Shown: piece by piece, positions 21,801 through 33,088 of the stretch
How the letters are laid out: the number at the start of each line of letters is the position of its first letter
How positions within the stretch are numbered: position 1 is the first letter of the stretch
Source: Mesostigma viride
Taxonomy: Eukaryota; Streptophyta; Mesostigmatophyceae; Mesostigmatales; Mesostigmataceae
DNA: 64,000 nt
Reading direction: 5' to 3'
Assembly: GCA_009746045.1 (NCBI GenBank)
Contig: RPFO01000097.1
Location: forward strand, 1,172,146-1,236,145
The notes under the pieces: model-generated
Told to the model about the DNA's origin: nothing
Database searches by the model: none
Seen by the model: only the letters and a program-made list of their open reading frames with translations
Program-made: the position numbers and the translations under genes

Positions 21801-24800
21801 AGGGCGGGGTGGGAGACATGGTTCTTCTTCTTCGGGGGGATGCGACTAGAACGGATGAAGGCAGAAAACCAGCGGCCGGCTGCAGCCATGGTGGCAGTGG
21901 GGTTATTGCGGACGCCAGTGATAGTGGCAGTGCCGTGCAGACCGTTGGCAGAGGCGGCGACGGCGATGGTGTCATACGGGGTGGCCGCAGCCGTGCTGGT
22001 GGGCCCGCCACGTCCCATCCCCGGCGCAGCGACGATGATGACCACGCGCTGATCTTTGGCGACATGGATGGTGATGACCAAGGCGGCGGTGTCCATGGCG
22101 ATGGAGACGGTGGCCGTAACGGCACCAGCCGTAATCGCTCGTTGGGCGCTGACGTGGATGGTGACGACAATGGCGAGGGTGGGGAGGATGACCAAGAAGA
22201 GGAGGAGGAGGAGGAGGAGGAGGATGAAGACGATGTCAGCGGGGCGTCCCCCCCCCACTTCTACACGGGCAGCTTTGGCAGTTTGTCGAGTCTATCTACC
22301 GACGTGGACTTGGATAGTTTTGCGCTGCGCCGCACTGGGAGCAGCCGCAGCTTGACAGGCCGCCGCAACAGCTCGAATAATGCTGGCACTACTAACAACA
22401 ACAATAGCGACTTGACGAGGGCGGTGGTGGGATCGGTTCCCAGGGCGGTGCCGACATCGCAGTCACGGCAAAGGTTGCAGCGTAGTGGGGCCGGCAGTGC
22501 AGCAACAGGGGCGTCACCAGCTTCGGTGCCTCGCAGCCTCAATAGCAGCCTCAGCAGCAGCAGCGTCGGCGGCAGCATGGGTGGAAGCGTGCCCCGTGGG
22601 TCATTGCCGTGGGCGGGCGCGGGGATGGTTTCGCTAGCTAGCACCAGCGGGGCGGGGGCGGGCGCTTCCAGGGCAGGCACCGCGGGTGCTGGTAAGGGCG
22701 TGGGCAGTCATGCCCAGTGGACGCGGCCACCTGCCAAGCGGGGCGTGCCCTCCCTCACGGCGCTGTGTGAGCTGGCGCTGGCAAAGGAGGTGGTGGAGCC
22801 CAAGGTACGCACACGTGCGTCACCGCTTTGGTACGGGTGTGCCTGGGGTCGGCAAACAGGCTGTGCGTAAGCCTGTGGGCATGGGACATGACACTACTTT
22901 TCTTTTGGATCACGATGAGCGTGGTGGCAAGTCAGCATAATAAAGAGAGCCTTTTGGGCGTGTCACTTGAAACACGTTACACAGAACTCTCAAGCCTCTG
23001 CTGGAACAAAGTGGTTCGAGTTGCCTCACATTTTCTCCCCACGTACCCCTCCCCCATTCCCCCCCCTTTGCCTCCCCCCCGCCCTCCCCTGCTTTCAACT
23101 CCTCCCCCCCCACACACCCCACCTTAGAACGTGCTCCCCCTGCTGGAGCTGACCGAGACTCTCGGCACCCTCCCCCAGCTGCGTGCCTTTGGCCTCGCGC
23201 TGGCCCTGCTCAACCTGGACCAGATGCTGGCCACGATGGCGCCCGCCCTCGCGGCCCTGCGCCCCGCGTTGCTGCACGAGATGGAGGAGCTCTACGACGG
23301 CCGACGCGCGATGGACGGGGGCGGTGGAGGGGGTGCGAGGGGCGGCACCAGCTTCAACAGGGGGGTTAGCGGTGGGGGCGGGTCTACGTACAGCGATGCA
23401 CCTGTTTATGGCCACGGCGGCAGATTCTTTTACGGCAGCGGTGGTGGCGGGCGGCAGGTGACATCTGCCACGGACCTGTCTGCGATTCATCATGACCAAG
23501 GCTCCGCAGCGGCAGCGATGGGGGGGAACGCAGCGAGCCTGGCCCGACGCGATGCGGGGGCCGGCATGGGCGAGGACGCGTCATCGCCCATGTTGGTTCC
23601 CCCCCCCCTTATCGTGGAGGACATTGCGCCACCATTGGCTGACGACATTGAGCGGCGGCTGCTGCCGTCGGCGTCTCAGCCGCCGGTCTATCGCCTGGCC
23701 ACGGGCATCCACCTGGCCACGGGGCCGCCGCCACGACTGCTGTGTGCGCCCAGGGAGGGGGCCATGATGGGTGATGACAGGCCGACCTACGCCGCCAGCA
23801 TGCCATCATCCACATCGTCATCGTCCCGGTTCGCGGATGCCAGTGGTGGCCACGGTGCGCGGGAGCTCAATGCATCGCAGCTCTCGTCGCACAGGGGAGG
23901 GTTGTCGTCCTCCCGCAGCCTGTTCCAGGGTCGCGACGCGGCAGCGCGCGAGCTGCACCTCGCCAAGCAGCTGCGCGCTGTGCGCAAGAAGATCCAGCAG
24001 GTGGCCGTGCTGCGCGAGATGCAGCGCGCGGGCACGCCCATGGACGCGCAGCAGCTCGCCAAGCTCGCCTCACTGCCCACCCTGCAGGCGACGCTCAAGG
24101 AGCTGGAGGCGGGGGTCCCCACCGCTGCGACCGGCTCATCGTCTTCGAGGGGGAACTGCGGCGGTCTGAGCCAGGGCCAGGCGGACGGGTCACGGCCCAG
24201 CGGGGGTGTCGCACGGGTGGACGAGAAACGCAAGGGTCTCGCGGTGGAGGGGGGGGACTCCGAGGAGGAGGGGGAGGGGGAGGGAGCCAGCACTGTGGCT
24301 GGGTCCCATGGCAAGGGGCCTGCGGGGAAGGGGAAAGGCCAGCACTGTGACGGCGAGGAGGAGGATGGGTCGGGCAGTGCGCCCGACGGCAGTGGTGGCG
24401 GCATGCCGGGTGCCTCTGCGTTGTCGCCCTCACCGGCGGGGGAGCGGCGGCGGGGCGGAGACGGTGAGGCGGTGGAGGAGGCGGCGCGGCGCGAGCGTAT
24501 GGAGAGGGAGGAGCAGATGCTGGCCGACGCGATGCTGGCAGCCGCGCTGCAGGTGGGTGCGCGCATGGGGGTAGGATTGGGGCGGGATGGGGGCGGATGG
24601 GGCCGGGATGGGGGCGGGACGGGGGCGGCATTTATTTCCTTCTTGACAGCATGTGCCTGCCTTGCATGCGCACGTGCACATTGCATGCTGCACATTTGTG
24701 AAAGGGTTTTTTCAGCCATGCCCCCCATGGGGCACGTCGCATGGTTCTGGATGCTCAACGTGTCATGGCCTATGTTGCTTGTAAGTACATACCACGGTGT

Positions 24801-27800
24801 GCGACTCTAGCGCCCCCGCCCCATGTTCGAATTCCCGGCCATGATTCCTGGTAGATGACGAGTGCTGTGCGCTGTGGGTCTCGACCTACCCTGTGCTCAC
24901 GCGCGGGCTTGTCTGCTCCGCATGGGTGCGCGCCGCAGGAGGAAGAGTGGGCGGAGGCAGAGGTGGATGGTGCTACCACGGGCGCTCCAGCAGGCGCCTC
25001 TGGGCAGGCCAAGAAGAAGAAGAAGAACAAAAAGAAGAAGGACATGGGGGAGGGCAGCACGGAGGGCAAGCCGGGACAGGGGGCGGCAGGCAGCGCAGGC
25101 AGCCATGCACAGGCGGTGGCGGCCGCTGTGGTACCCGCGAGCGACCGCGCCAGGTGGGCGGACATGGACGGCAATGAGGACGATGAAGGAGAGGATGGCA
25201 GCGGCGCTGATGTCAGCAAGTCTTATGCTATGGTTCCCGCAGTCACGGGGAAAGGCAAGGGCGTGGCGGTTGATAGCAGGACGGGTGTGCCTGGCAGTGT
25301 CGCTGCGGGGCAGGCAGCAGCAGCCACTATGTCGGGCGCTGCAGGGATGCCTCCCCAGGGTGCGGGGGCCACATCCCACGGTGGTGGTCACGTGGGCGGC
25401 CAGGCTGCGACAACGCCCCATCACAAGCAGAAGAGTGCCAAGAAGGGCTCGCTCTCCTCGTTCCTGGCAGGGACTTTGGGCGAGGCACTGCCCCACGTCC
25501 CCCAAGCGGCCATCGCCACCAAAGCGCAGGAGCCAGCAGCGCCAGCGTGGCGCGTTGTACCGCCCGCGGCCCTGGCCACGCCATCGCCATCCCCCGCCAC
25601 CATGGTAGTGGAAGCGGTGGCGGGGCCGAGCACCATGGCAGCGCCGCCTCTCGGGAAAGGGCTGGATGGTCGGCCTGGCGCGTCGGGGGCTGTGCTGGCA
25701 TCCGGTGTGGCGGTGGTGCTGCCGGCGGCGGCGGTCGAAGCTGGCGTCAGCAGTGCCCCTTGCAAGTGCTCAGGGGCCAGCGGCTCGGTGGCCCCTCCTC
25801 GTGCCGGTGAGTGGGGTGTATTGAATGAGGGGGTTAATTGTATGCTGTAGTTTATTAATAAGCCACCTTCAGCCTTCAGGCCTATACCAACAATCGTGCT
25901 GGCAGCAGCCGTTTCTGCGTGATGCTGTGATGATGCCATCATGCTTGTGTGGTCAGCTCAACTCTGAGTCACATGTTGCGTGTGGCTCTGGCCCATGCAC
26001 ATCACACGCGCGACAACAGTGAGGGGCTGACCTGCTTGGTTGGGTGGACGCTGGGCGCATGCCACGGTAGCATGAGGCTCGAACACATTCTATTTATCTC
26101 ATAGAGCAAAAGTATTTGCGTTCGTTCCATCAGTCAGCTGACCAAAAAGTGAAACGTAGATCTATGTGGATGGCTCTCGCACTTGCTCACCTGCCCATGT
26201 CCATGCCCTCCCTGCCCACCCTTGCGTGCCTTGTCCATGCAACGGCTTATAGCCTCCGCGCGCCCTGCAGCTCCACGGGTACCCTTATTGGCGCCCCCAC
26301 CGCCACCCCCCTCGGCTGGGCCAGCCGCGACATCGGCGGCAGATACAGCCCACCCTGCAGGGCGCATGCCGACGATGACGGTGCTGCGGTTCCGCACGCC
26401 TGCCGACGGGGCCGCAAGCATCCCCGCGCCGCCATCCACGACCCAGGGCCCGGCAGGGGAGGCGGAGGAAGAAGACTTCTGGTTCTTTGGTGAGGGCTTG
26501 TTTGGCAGCGCCGCCGTTGCCTCTACCACGGCCAGTGCGAGCTCGCGGATCCCCATCAGGGCTCCGGGGGGGAGGGGGATAGCGCGGAGCAGCGCACGTG
26601 GCACCCCCTCCTTGGCTCCCTTGCTGGATGCCACCGCCGGACCGGGCATGGGGGCGTCGTCGTCCTCGCCCAGCAGCCGCGCGATCGTGCTGCCCATGGC
26701 CGAGTTGCTGGCGCGGCGGAGCGGCGCCCAGGAGGGCTATGTCGGCCGGTCCACGGCCGCGGCGGCGGGTGCATCGGCGTCCCCAGCGAGTGCAGCGCCC
26801 GCACCCAAGCCTCGGGCGTGGTCGGTGGCAGCGCCCCCGCCCCCTCCCGTGGGGGCGCTCGCGTCGTCGGGGGCGGATGCGGGCGCTGCGGGGGGGGACC
26901 AGGGAAATGGCGGCATGGAAATGATGGGAGGGGCCAAGCGGGCGTCGTTTCGGGACATCCAGGCAGATCAGGTGAAAGAGATCTCTTCTTGAATAGGGGG
27001 GTTTCGTGGCGTGGGACAGAACCTTATTTCGGTCCGTGGGTGGCCCAGTCGGATCCGGTATGGCTGGTTTTAACGAGAATGGAGTTTATCGAGGGGACGA
27101 GGTGAAGCCTTTGGGCCTTCTCACCTGTTGCAAAGAAAGAAAATTGCGTTGGGGAAAGAACCATTTCTTGTGCCTTTCCTGCGGTATCGTGTTGTTGGCC
27201 ATGGTACAGCCAGAGGATGTTTGCGTTATTGGGGTCTGCGTATCTTTTGATGATTGGTGAGGGGGGAAGATGGATGTGCAAGTCTTCCGTGGCGGCATGC
27301 CATTTGTGTGGTGCCGTGCAACCAGAGCTCCTGTTTCTGTCTGGATGCACCTGTGTGAGAGGCTGGTGCGCGCAGGTAGGCATGGCGAGGGTAGGCGGGG
27401 ATCGGATTTGCTTCTGTGCTCGCTGTGGTTTTCAGATTGTATGGCACACGTTGTCTGGAGTAAGAGGGTCTGGAGACACGCGAATAAAGGGAACGACGAT
27501 AGAGGGAAATGGGCAACACAGTCACCGTTGCTCCTTATTTGTTTTTGAACTCCCGAGTGCCCAGTCCATGTTTTACAGGTGGCATATCCGAGTTTTATGG
27601 GTGCCACATGCTTTGGCCCAATTCTTGGCGTTGCCACCCATATACGTGGGAAACTTATCTCTCGCTGTCCGTTGGCCTCTTTCGTCCAAATGCACCCCTT
27701 CCATCCCCCACCTCCACCCACGACGGTCCCGCTTCCTCTCGCCTGCCCCCTGCAGGAGCGGAAGAGCCGCCGCTGGACGCCGCCAGCTGTCGCGCCATCG

Positions 27801-28898
27801 GGCAACCTTGCGCTGGCGTTGCGGGGGACAAGCGCCCATGCCGGGCCGGGCACATCCCCAGTGCCAGGAGCCAGCAGCATCAAACCCACCTCCACCCAAT
27901 CCCCATCCCCGTCCCCGTCCCTGGGCAGTAAGTCCCCCGGCGGCCCCGCAACGGCCCTCCTCGGCTTCCAGCCGTCGCGGTCCCCCGGCCTGTCCGCATT
28001 CGTCCTGCCGGAGAGCCGCCCTGTGAATAACCGCTGGTACCGCGGTGTGGACGAGGACATGAGCGTGATGTCCCTGCGGCACATCTTTGAGGAGGAGGCC
28101 AGGGAGGCAGCTGAGACGGCGGCTCGGGCGGCAGCAGAGGAGGAGGCGGCAAGGGTCGCGGCAGCTGAGGCGGAGGAGGGGGCGCGGAGGCGCGCGTACG
28201 AGCGGGCGGCCGAGGCGGAGCGCCGGCGAGCGGCGGGGTTGGGGGGGGGAAAGGGGAAATATGGGGGGAAGAAGGACAGGAGAGAAGCTGGCAAGGGCAA
28301 GGACAAGCGGGGGGGGGAAGGGAACCGGGTAAAGGTGGATGGCGGTGCGCCGGGGCAGGAAGCGAGGGGGGTGATGGATTGCGGCTCGCGTCACGACGGT
28401 GCTGCAGCGGCTGCGCCTCACCGCCTGGGTGCTGGTGCTGATGCATCGGCGACGGCGGCGGCTGGTCCTGACAGGGGAGATGGCACGAGGGGAGAGGGGC
28501 AGAGGAACTCAGCTGGCCGCCACAGGGTTGGGACTGGAGGGAATGCTGATGACCGCCATGGCCCAGGTCAAGCAGGTAGAATGGACGATGGTGCATCACG
28601 AGGTCCAGGTGAGGCAGGGTCTACAAGTACGAGTAGAGACGGGGGGAGAGGCCGGGGCCTTGGACCGGGTGGCTGGCCAGCACATGCTGGGGACCGGCCC
28701 GGGAGGGATTCCCGGGAGGGAGAGGAAGGTAGAACGAAGCAGCATGCTGTGCATGGGAGTAGCGGTAGGCAGAGAGGCACGGGCAGAGAGCGAGCTGACC
28801 AGGTGCCTGCCGGCATTGGCATCACTTTCCAAGCGGTTGATGTGTCTCCCACTTCTGGGATGCAAGTTCAGACCATCAGGCACCCTGCAGGGTCTTGA
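15826..28898 (+). CDS. Ankyrin-repeat/RCC1-repeat protein, ten exons, 2,387 residues
   Basis: Exons: 15826-16041, 16274-16860, 18017-18220, 19984-20260, 20592-20864, 21335-22804, 23128-24552, 24939-25806, 26271-26971, 27756-28898. All introns are GT-AG, and the joined length (7,164 nt) is in frame with one stop. Residues 1-150 hold ankyrin repeats ([20 protein letters not shown], then [14 protein letters not shown]). Residues about 225-590 hold RCC1 blades ([53 protein letters not shown]). Around 990-1070 is a BTB-like helical part. Further on are [15 protein letters not shown], a Lys-rich tract near 1510, [15 protein letters not shown] near 1652, SFRDIQADQ near 2000 and a charged helix near 2120. 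This order matches plant proteins of the At3g03790 type (about 1,080 residues). The extra length is Gly/Ser/Ala/Asp-rich insertions in exons 6-10. The animal protein IBTK shares the ankyrin/RCC1/BTB plan and is a CUL3 adaptor; any such role here is inference. Confidence 0.92.
18232..18252 (+). repeat. Three interstitial TTTAGGG telomere-type repeats
   Basis: GGGTTTAGGG is followed by TTTAGGG and TTTAG at 18230-18252, giving about three consecutive units of the plant/green-alga telomere motif. It lies ten bases into intron 3 of the ankyrin-RCC1 gene, between the splice donor (18221) and a 36-bp minisatellite. It is too short to be a telomere; chance in G-rich DNA or telomerase-mediated repair are both possible. 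Confidence 0.7.
18253..18965. repeat. 36-bp minisatellite in intron 3, built on the splice-donor sequence
   Basis: About 20 tandem units of 36 bp, each containing TGGGGTGAGGGGAGG followed by CAGCGTGTGGGTGTGG and a CCGCG or GCGCG variant. The same 15-mer TGGGGTGAGGGGAGG spans the real exon 3/intron 3 donor at 18217-18231, so the array repeats a donor-like sequence about 20 times. Because 36 is a multiple of three and no unit has a stop in most frames, long artefactual open frames appear on both strands. Confidence 0.95.
19545..19935. repeat. 29-bp pyrimidine-rich minisatellite before the exon 4 acceptor
   Basis: About 13 copies of a 28-29 bp unit of the form CTCTCCTTGTTCACGCGATC followed by CCACACCCC. 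It lies at the 3' end of intron 3 and grades into the C-rich tract before the acceptor at 19982-19983. On the RNA it supplies a long pyrimidine-rich stretch upstream of the acceptor. Variants include CATCCC and a shortened spacer. Confidence 0.95.
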
Positions 28899-29146
28899 CA
28901 AGCATGTGGCTGCTTTGCAGGTCAGGGCCCTGTAGTCGGACTGTTATTAGCTTTATGTTTCGTGCACGGGTCCTGTCTGGCTATCACTATTGCTCAACTC
29001 ACTGCCTTACTCCATGGTAAAATGTTTCAGTGGAATTCTTTGAATGCTTCAGAATATCCGGAGTTCCGGGACTTGGACCGAGTACCTTCCAAGCCCCAGA
29101 TCCGGTCTGCCGATTGCGGCGCGCCGGCTTACACTTGAGTAGCAGT
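28899..29146. other. 3' flank of the ankyrin-RCC1 gene
   Basis: No gene or repeat is recognised between the stop codon at 28896-28898 and the first LINE scrap. The gene's polyadenylation site should be here. Confidence 0.5.
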
Positions 29147-29275
29147 AAGTCAGTAAGTACTTGCGTGCCATAAGTACTTACGTGTCATGCTCACGGGCAT
29201 GCCGCGGAGTACTATGCTAATCTCATTAGAAAATAATTACACGAAAGTTACAAATATCGCCTGCATCATGCCCCA
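29147..29275 (-). mobile_element. Diverged LINE 3'-end scrap
   Basis: Minus-strand copy of the family 3' UTR and AAGT-type tail (29147-29162), with the conserved GCATAGTACTCC block and the GGCATGCC...GCATGACACG stem-loop. Several substitutions relative to other copies suggest greater age. Confidence 0.75.
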
Positions 29276-29317
29276 ACCATTTAGTCACTAAATTAAATTA
29301 AGGGGACGGGACACCCC

Positions 29318-29343
29318 CGAATTTTTTGGCGCCAAAAAATTCG
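29318..29343. repeat. 26-bp perfect palindrome
   Basis: CGAATTTTTTGGC at 29318-29330 is followed immediately by its exact reverse complement at 29331-29343, with no spacer. It lies in otherwise unremarkable sequence between LINE scraps and may be an old transposon end or cruciform-prone site. Confidence 0.9.
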
Positions 29344-29524
29344 CGCCGGAACCGAAGGTCACAAATTTTACGTGCTCGGTCCGCGCACCCCCTGCGGAAG
29401 TGGCCATGGCGACTGCGTTCAGGTGAAACTACCACAATAGGGCCAGCGAAATGAAAAACTTTTACTCGAATCTTAAAGGCGATGAGTTTATTATGTTACT
29501 TTGTGGCGGAAACCAGCTGGTTTA

Positions 29525-29590
29525 CAATTAACATTAAATTAAATTATAACATGCCTCCGTTGGGAGATCATGTAGCACATATTCCTTGAT
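29525..29590 (-). repeat. 3'-end scrap of the AATT-tailed element family
   Basis: AAATTAAATTATAACATGCC followed by TCCGTTGGGAG and a CACATATTCC block matches the 3' end of the ORF1-only elements in minus orientation. An almost identical scrap occurs at 37150-37210. A CCAT microsatellite follows at 29593-29610. Confidence 0.6.
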
Positions 29591-29649
29591 GATCCATCCA
29601 TCCATCCATCCATTCCTCGTCGATCGAATTCCGGCCACGAGGTAGCCAT

Positions 29650-31612
29650 GGCTGTCGGAGCTCATAACTTTCACGTTTGAGCACCGAATTTAGCCGTGAA
29701 TATCACAATCGCTTCGTCTTTCTAAGACGCACATGCTGATATAATTTTCCGACGCTATTACGCAATATATGGCGAATAAACGCGCCTCTACGCAACGCAG
29801 CCTGGCGGCTGCGCTCGGCAATGAAAATACGTCTGCAGCTCCGGCTGCAGCTTCGCCATCAGGTCCGGCAGGCGGCGATGACACTAGTCGTGCACTGGTG
29901 GTCGTCCAGCAACCTCCCGGCCTTAACGCCTCGCCATCTGCATCGCCTGACCCCAAGCGCACCCGCTCAGCCGACCAAACAGGAGGGTCTTCACGCCCCT
30001 CAGAACCGAGCTTTCGGCCCCGGCCTTTCAAGGTCGACGATTACGACTGGGCCAACCCGTCTCCGACCGATGCTATGCGCTGCATCTTCTTCGGGGATTA
30101 CGCTTCGCTTCACGACCTGTGCCACCATCTCCACTCCAACCGTCGCCTCCTCCTCCCGGACGGCCGCCGATGGCTCCCCCTCCCGCTGCCCGGAAACATC
30201 CCCCGCCCCGAACTCCAGCACGCCATCCTCAACTCCCTTCTCCAGCGCTCCGACGGCGAGATCTGGGCTGCAACCGTCACCGCCCCCACCCTTCGTTCCA
30301 TCCTCGCGGAAGCCTTTCAGCAGCACGTGACCCCCCTTGCTGCCGACATTTCAGCAATCGGCGGCACGCTGACTGCTGAACTTCCTCACATTTCCACCGC
30401 CGCCGCCTCCACCTCCACCGCCGTTTCCGCCTTCACTGCCGACATCAAAGCCCAGCTCCTCGACCTCGACCAACGCCTTCAAGCCACCGCCACCGCCCTT
30501 GAGAGCTTGCATGACACCGCCGGCCTCACCGCCCAAGCGGTGCAGGAAATCGCTGCCCAGCCGGCACCTGCTGGCCCGGCCAGTGATGTTCCCTCCACCT
30601 GGGCGGACTTGCTTAAGCATCACACCACCTCCACCACCTCCACCATCGCGGCACAACTCAAGCAACAAGCCCTCGACCTTCGCGAGGCGGCCGAGCTCGA
30701 CAAGCGCAGCCACAATGTCATCGTCAAGCACTTCGACCAGCCGGCAGGTGAGACCTCCACGAGTCTCCTTGAGGCAGTTAAGCGCGCCATTCTTGCCCCC
30801 ATGTTATTCACTGGTGAGCTGGACATGTCGGTTGTCCGCCTCCCCCGCGCGCGGGGGAAGGCTGGCCCGGCACCCGTGCTCCTCACCTTTAAGTACATGA
30901 CGGACAAGCTGGCGTTCCTTAAATGCCGCAAGAAGCTCTCGGAGACTCGCTTCACGCTGGACGACGACTTGACCTTGGCCCAGCAACAGCGGCGACGCGA
31001 GCTATGGCCGACCTACCTTCAGCTCCGGCAGCGTGCAGGGGGGAAGCCGGTATACTGGAGGGGGGCGGTCATCCACGTTGACCACAAGCCCTGGCAGGCC
31101 CCTCCTGCCACTCCAGGCTAGGGAATATACCAGTAGTGTAGATTAGATAGGCTTAGCCTTGCAAGTGGCCCACGCGCATGTGCGCCCATGATGGCTCCCA
31201 TGGATGATGCTTTCAGTATCTAGCCGCGCCCAGCCTACAATGGGACCTCCCATGGATGATGCATTAAGAATTTAGCCATGCGATGCCTATGCAGGGAGTT
31301 ACTCTCTGCTGAGATGCCATGTGTACACCAGCTATAGCCTAGCCACATACCCTCCACCCCATATGTCATGCAGGCCTTCTAGGCCCTCTCCTCAAGCCCC
31401 CCCTGGGTGCCTGTGCTTGTTAAGGAGGCATGAACCATCATGGCGGTGCAGGTGCACCTTGTGCACCCAGAGCAGGTGACAGTTGTACATCCTCCACCTG
31501 CAGGTTGTAGCCCTGATTGTATTACAAACCCATAGATGCCCCTTTCTCAGGGCTATGTGTTACATATGCTCCCAACGGAGCTATGATTTTAATTAATTAA
31601 TTAATTAATTCC
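29650..31612 (+). mobile_element. ORF1-only LINE-derived element, copy A
   Basis: A 5' leader (about 29650-29768, similar by eye to 47140-47300) is followed by an intact 450-codon ORF1, then a 490-bp 3' UTR and an AATT tail at about 31592-31612. No endonuclease or reverse transcriptase lies between ORF1 and the tail. Copy B (5847-7398) has the same structure, so the absence of ORF2 is shared by two copies and is not a random deletion. Such half-elements, comparable to mammalian HAL1, would depend on reverse transcriptase supplied by another LINE. Confidence 0.7.
29769..31121 (+). CDS. LINE ORF1 protein, intact (450 aa)
   Basis: Retrotransposon RNA-binding protein of the L1 ORF1 type, expected to coat the element's RNA in a cytoplasmic particle. 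The first roughly 100 residues are a disordered Ala/Ser/Pro-rich region. Residues about 110-190 form a conserved-looking domain (MRCIFFGDYASLHDLCHHLH). Residues about 195-300 are Ala/Thr-rich with heptad-like spacing, consistent with a coiled coil. Residues about 305-390 look like the RRM region (NVIVKHFDQPAGE, then LPRARGKAGPAPVLLTF). The C-terminal domain carries LDDDLTLAQQQRRRELWPTY near 398-417. No CCHC zinc knuckle is visible. The frame is complete from ATG to TAG, unlike the other ORF1 copies here, so this copy is comparatively young. Decayed relatives lie at 781-1950, 3481-4684 and 6290-7395. Confidence 0.8.
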   Translation: MANKRASTQRSLAAALGNENTSAAPAAASPSGPAGGDDTSRALVVVQQPPGLNASPSASPDPKRTRSADQTGGSSRPSEPSFRPRPFKVDDYDWANPSPTDAMRCIFFGDYASLHDLCHHLHSNRRLLLPDGRRWLPLPLPGNIPRPELQHAILNSLLQRSDGEIWAATVTAPTLRSILAEAFQQHVTPLAADISAIGGTLTAELPHISTAAASTSTAVSAFTADIKAQLLDLDQRLQATATALESLHDTAGLTAQAVQEIAAQPAPAGPASDVPSTWADLLKHHTTSTTSTIAAQLKQQALDLREAAELDKRSHNVIVKHFDQPAGETSTSLLEAVKRAILAPMLFTGELDMSVVRLPRARGKAGPAPVLLTFKYMTDKLAFLKCRKKLSETRFTLDDDLTLAQQQRRRELWPTYLQLRQRAGGKPVYWRGAVIHVDHKPWQAPPATPG

Positions 31613-31799
31613 TTGATGGGTGGTGGAAAGGAGAGAGCCGCGTAATCTAACTATCCTAACGCTAATCTATACCTAGTCTAGAAAAATCCTAACTGCCCTA
31701 CTCATCAAAACGCCTCCTCCTCTTGGTGGGAGGGGGCTTGCCCACAGGGTCGGGCGTGTGAGCCTTGACAATCTTCTGCCACCGCGTCTTGTTCTGCAT
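31613..31799 (-). pseudogene. C-terminal scrap of another LINE ORF2
   Basis: On the minus strand, 31797 down to 31698 encodes a basic C-terminus (NKTRWQKIVKAHTPDPVGKP, then a KRRRRFDE end and TAG at 31698-31700). About 85 bp of 3' UTR follows, running into the AATT tail it shares with the plus-strand element ending at 31612. The W-x-K-I-V pattern and the position before a tail suggest an ORF2 end from a family different from the ACTT-tailed one, but the piece is short. Confidence 0.4.
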
Positions 31800-33088
31800 G
31801 GCAGTAAGTAAGTAAGTAAGTACTTGCGTGTCATGCGCAAAGGCATGCCACGGAGTATTATGCTAATCTCATTAGAAAAATAATTACACAAAAGTTTAAA
31901 CAAATATCGCCTGCATCATCCCCCAACCGCAGTCCAAAGAAGGGAGAGAGAGTTGATGCGGTATTCAAACTGGGCTGGGACCAGTAGGTCATCCAGCAAC
32001 ATCTGTACGTAGTTCGTGACATGTTTCCCTACCTTTTTGGCAATGCCCTTGGGGCCAGGCCAGGTCAGAATGTGCCGCCCTGGCTGGCCAAGCCGCTGGG
32101 GGCCTGCCAGACCAAGGGCGGTGTCGACCTGGCTGGTGCGAGCAAGGTGTCCTACAAATGCTATCCTACGCTGTCTAATCTCGTCCGAAATACGAGGCAT
32201 ACCATGATACAAAGACTCTAATGACGGGCGCTTGGAAAACCCTACGTTCAGGACCTGTCGGAGCATCCTGTAAACTGTGCCGTTTAGCTTAGCTGCCAGT
32301 GTGGGTGTGAGTGTCCACGCCTCGGCGCCATACGTGAGCACCGTGAGGACGAGGACCTTGAAAAGCATACGCTTGCGGTGCTCGCCCAGGCCCTTGGAGC
32401 GCCTGTAGGTGTTGAGCGAACGGAGCCTAGCCCAGGCCAGGCCGATGCGGGTGTCCACGTCGTCGGCGGTGTCAGGGAGCCAGCTCCCTAACAGTTTGAA
32501 GCGATCGCGGAACGGGACCGTCGTCCCGTCGAGCAGGCGCGGCAGCGGTGGTGTACTGGAGGCCCCAATCACCATCGCCTCAGTTTTGACACTAATCTCC
32601 AACCCCACCGCCCTCGCTTCGAGGCCCAGACAGTCCAGCCAGGTCTGAATGTGCTCGGGGCGCGCGATGAGGGTGGTGTCATCCGCATAAATCAGGTCGG
32701 CCAGGCGGTAGCCATGTTTAACCCCGCCGTGCTCTTTCTCGTTAAGGATGTCCAAGCCTGGCTCGAACCCCTTATTAAAGAGCAGTAAAGCGCGCACGTG
32801 CTCGGCGCATGACGTGATCCACGACAATAATGAACAGGTATGGGGACAGGACACAACCTTGCCACACCCCGTGGTGAAGGGGGAATGGTGAGGTGGTGCC
32901 TTCCGCAGTCCGCACTACTGCCTGTGAGCCCTCATACAGTTGACGAATGGCAGCAATAAACGCTGGTGGCACCCGATCCAGAGCTAGGATGGCCCAAAGA
33001 GCCTCCCAGAGGACCGTGTCAAAGGCCTTGATATAGTCAACAAAAATGAAGACCAACGGCAAACTGTCAGGGGGAAGGCGAAACACCT
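31800..33088 (-). pseudogene. LINE ORF2 reverse transcriptase copy, 5'-truncated, minus strand
   Basis: The minus strand carries the reverse transcriptase core: FVDYIKAFDTVLWEALW near 33030, GVWQGCVLSPYLF near 32860 and YADDTTLIARPEH near 32680. The C-terminal region follows (FKLLGSWLPDTADDVDTRIG; LTYGAEAWTLTP; RRIAFVGHLARTSQVDTALG). A frameshift near 32800 and the lack of an N-terminus make it nonfunctional. The family 3' UTR with stem-loop and AAGT-type tail lies at 31800-31920. The copy is truncated inside the palm and abuts a plus-strand copy at about 33088. It differs from that copy by many residues, so the two belong to different subfamilies. Confidence 0.85.

Noticed and set aside
23787-24758. 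A 323-codon antisense frame under exon 7
   Set aside because: Shadow of a GC-rich exon. No motif, and the plus-strand frame has clear family similarity and consistent splicing.
24800-24880. tRNA-like TGTTCGAATTCCC box in intron 7
   Set aside because: Only a B-box-like match. No acceptor stem, D arm or anticodon arm could be built around it.
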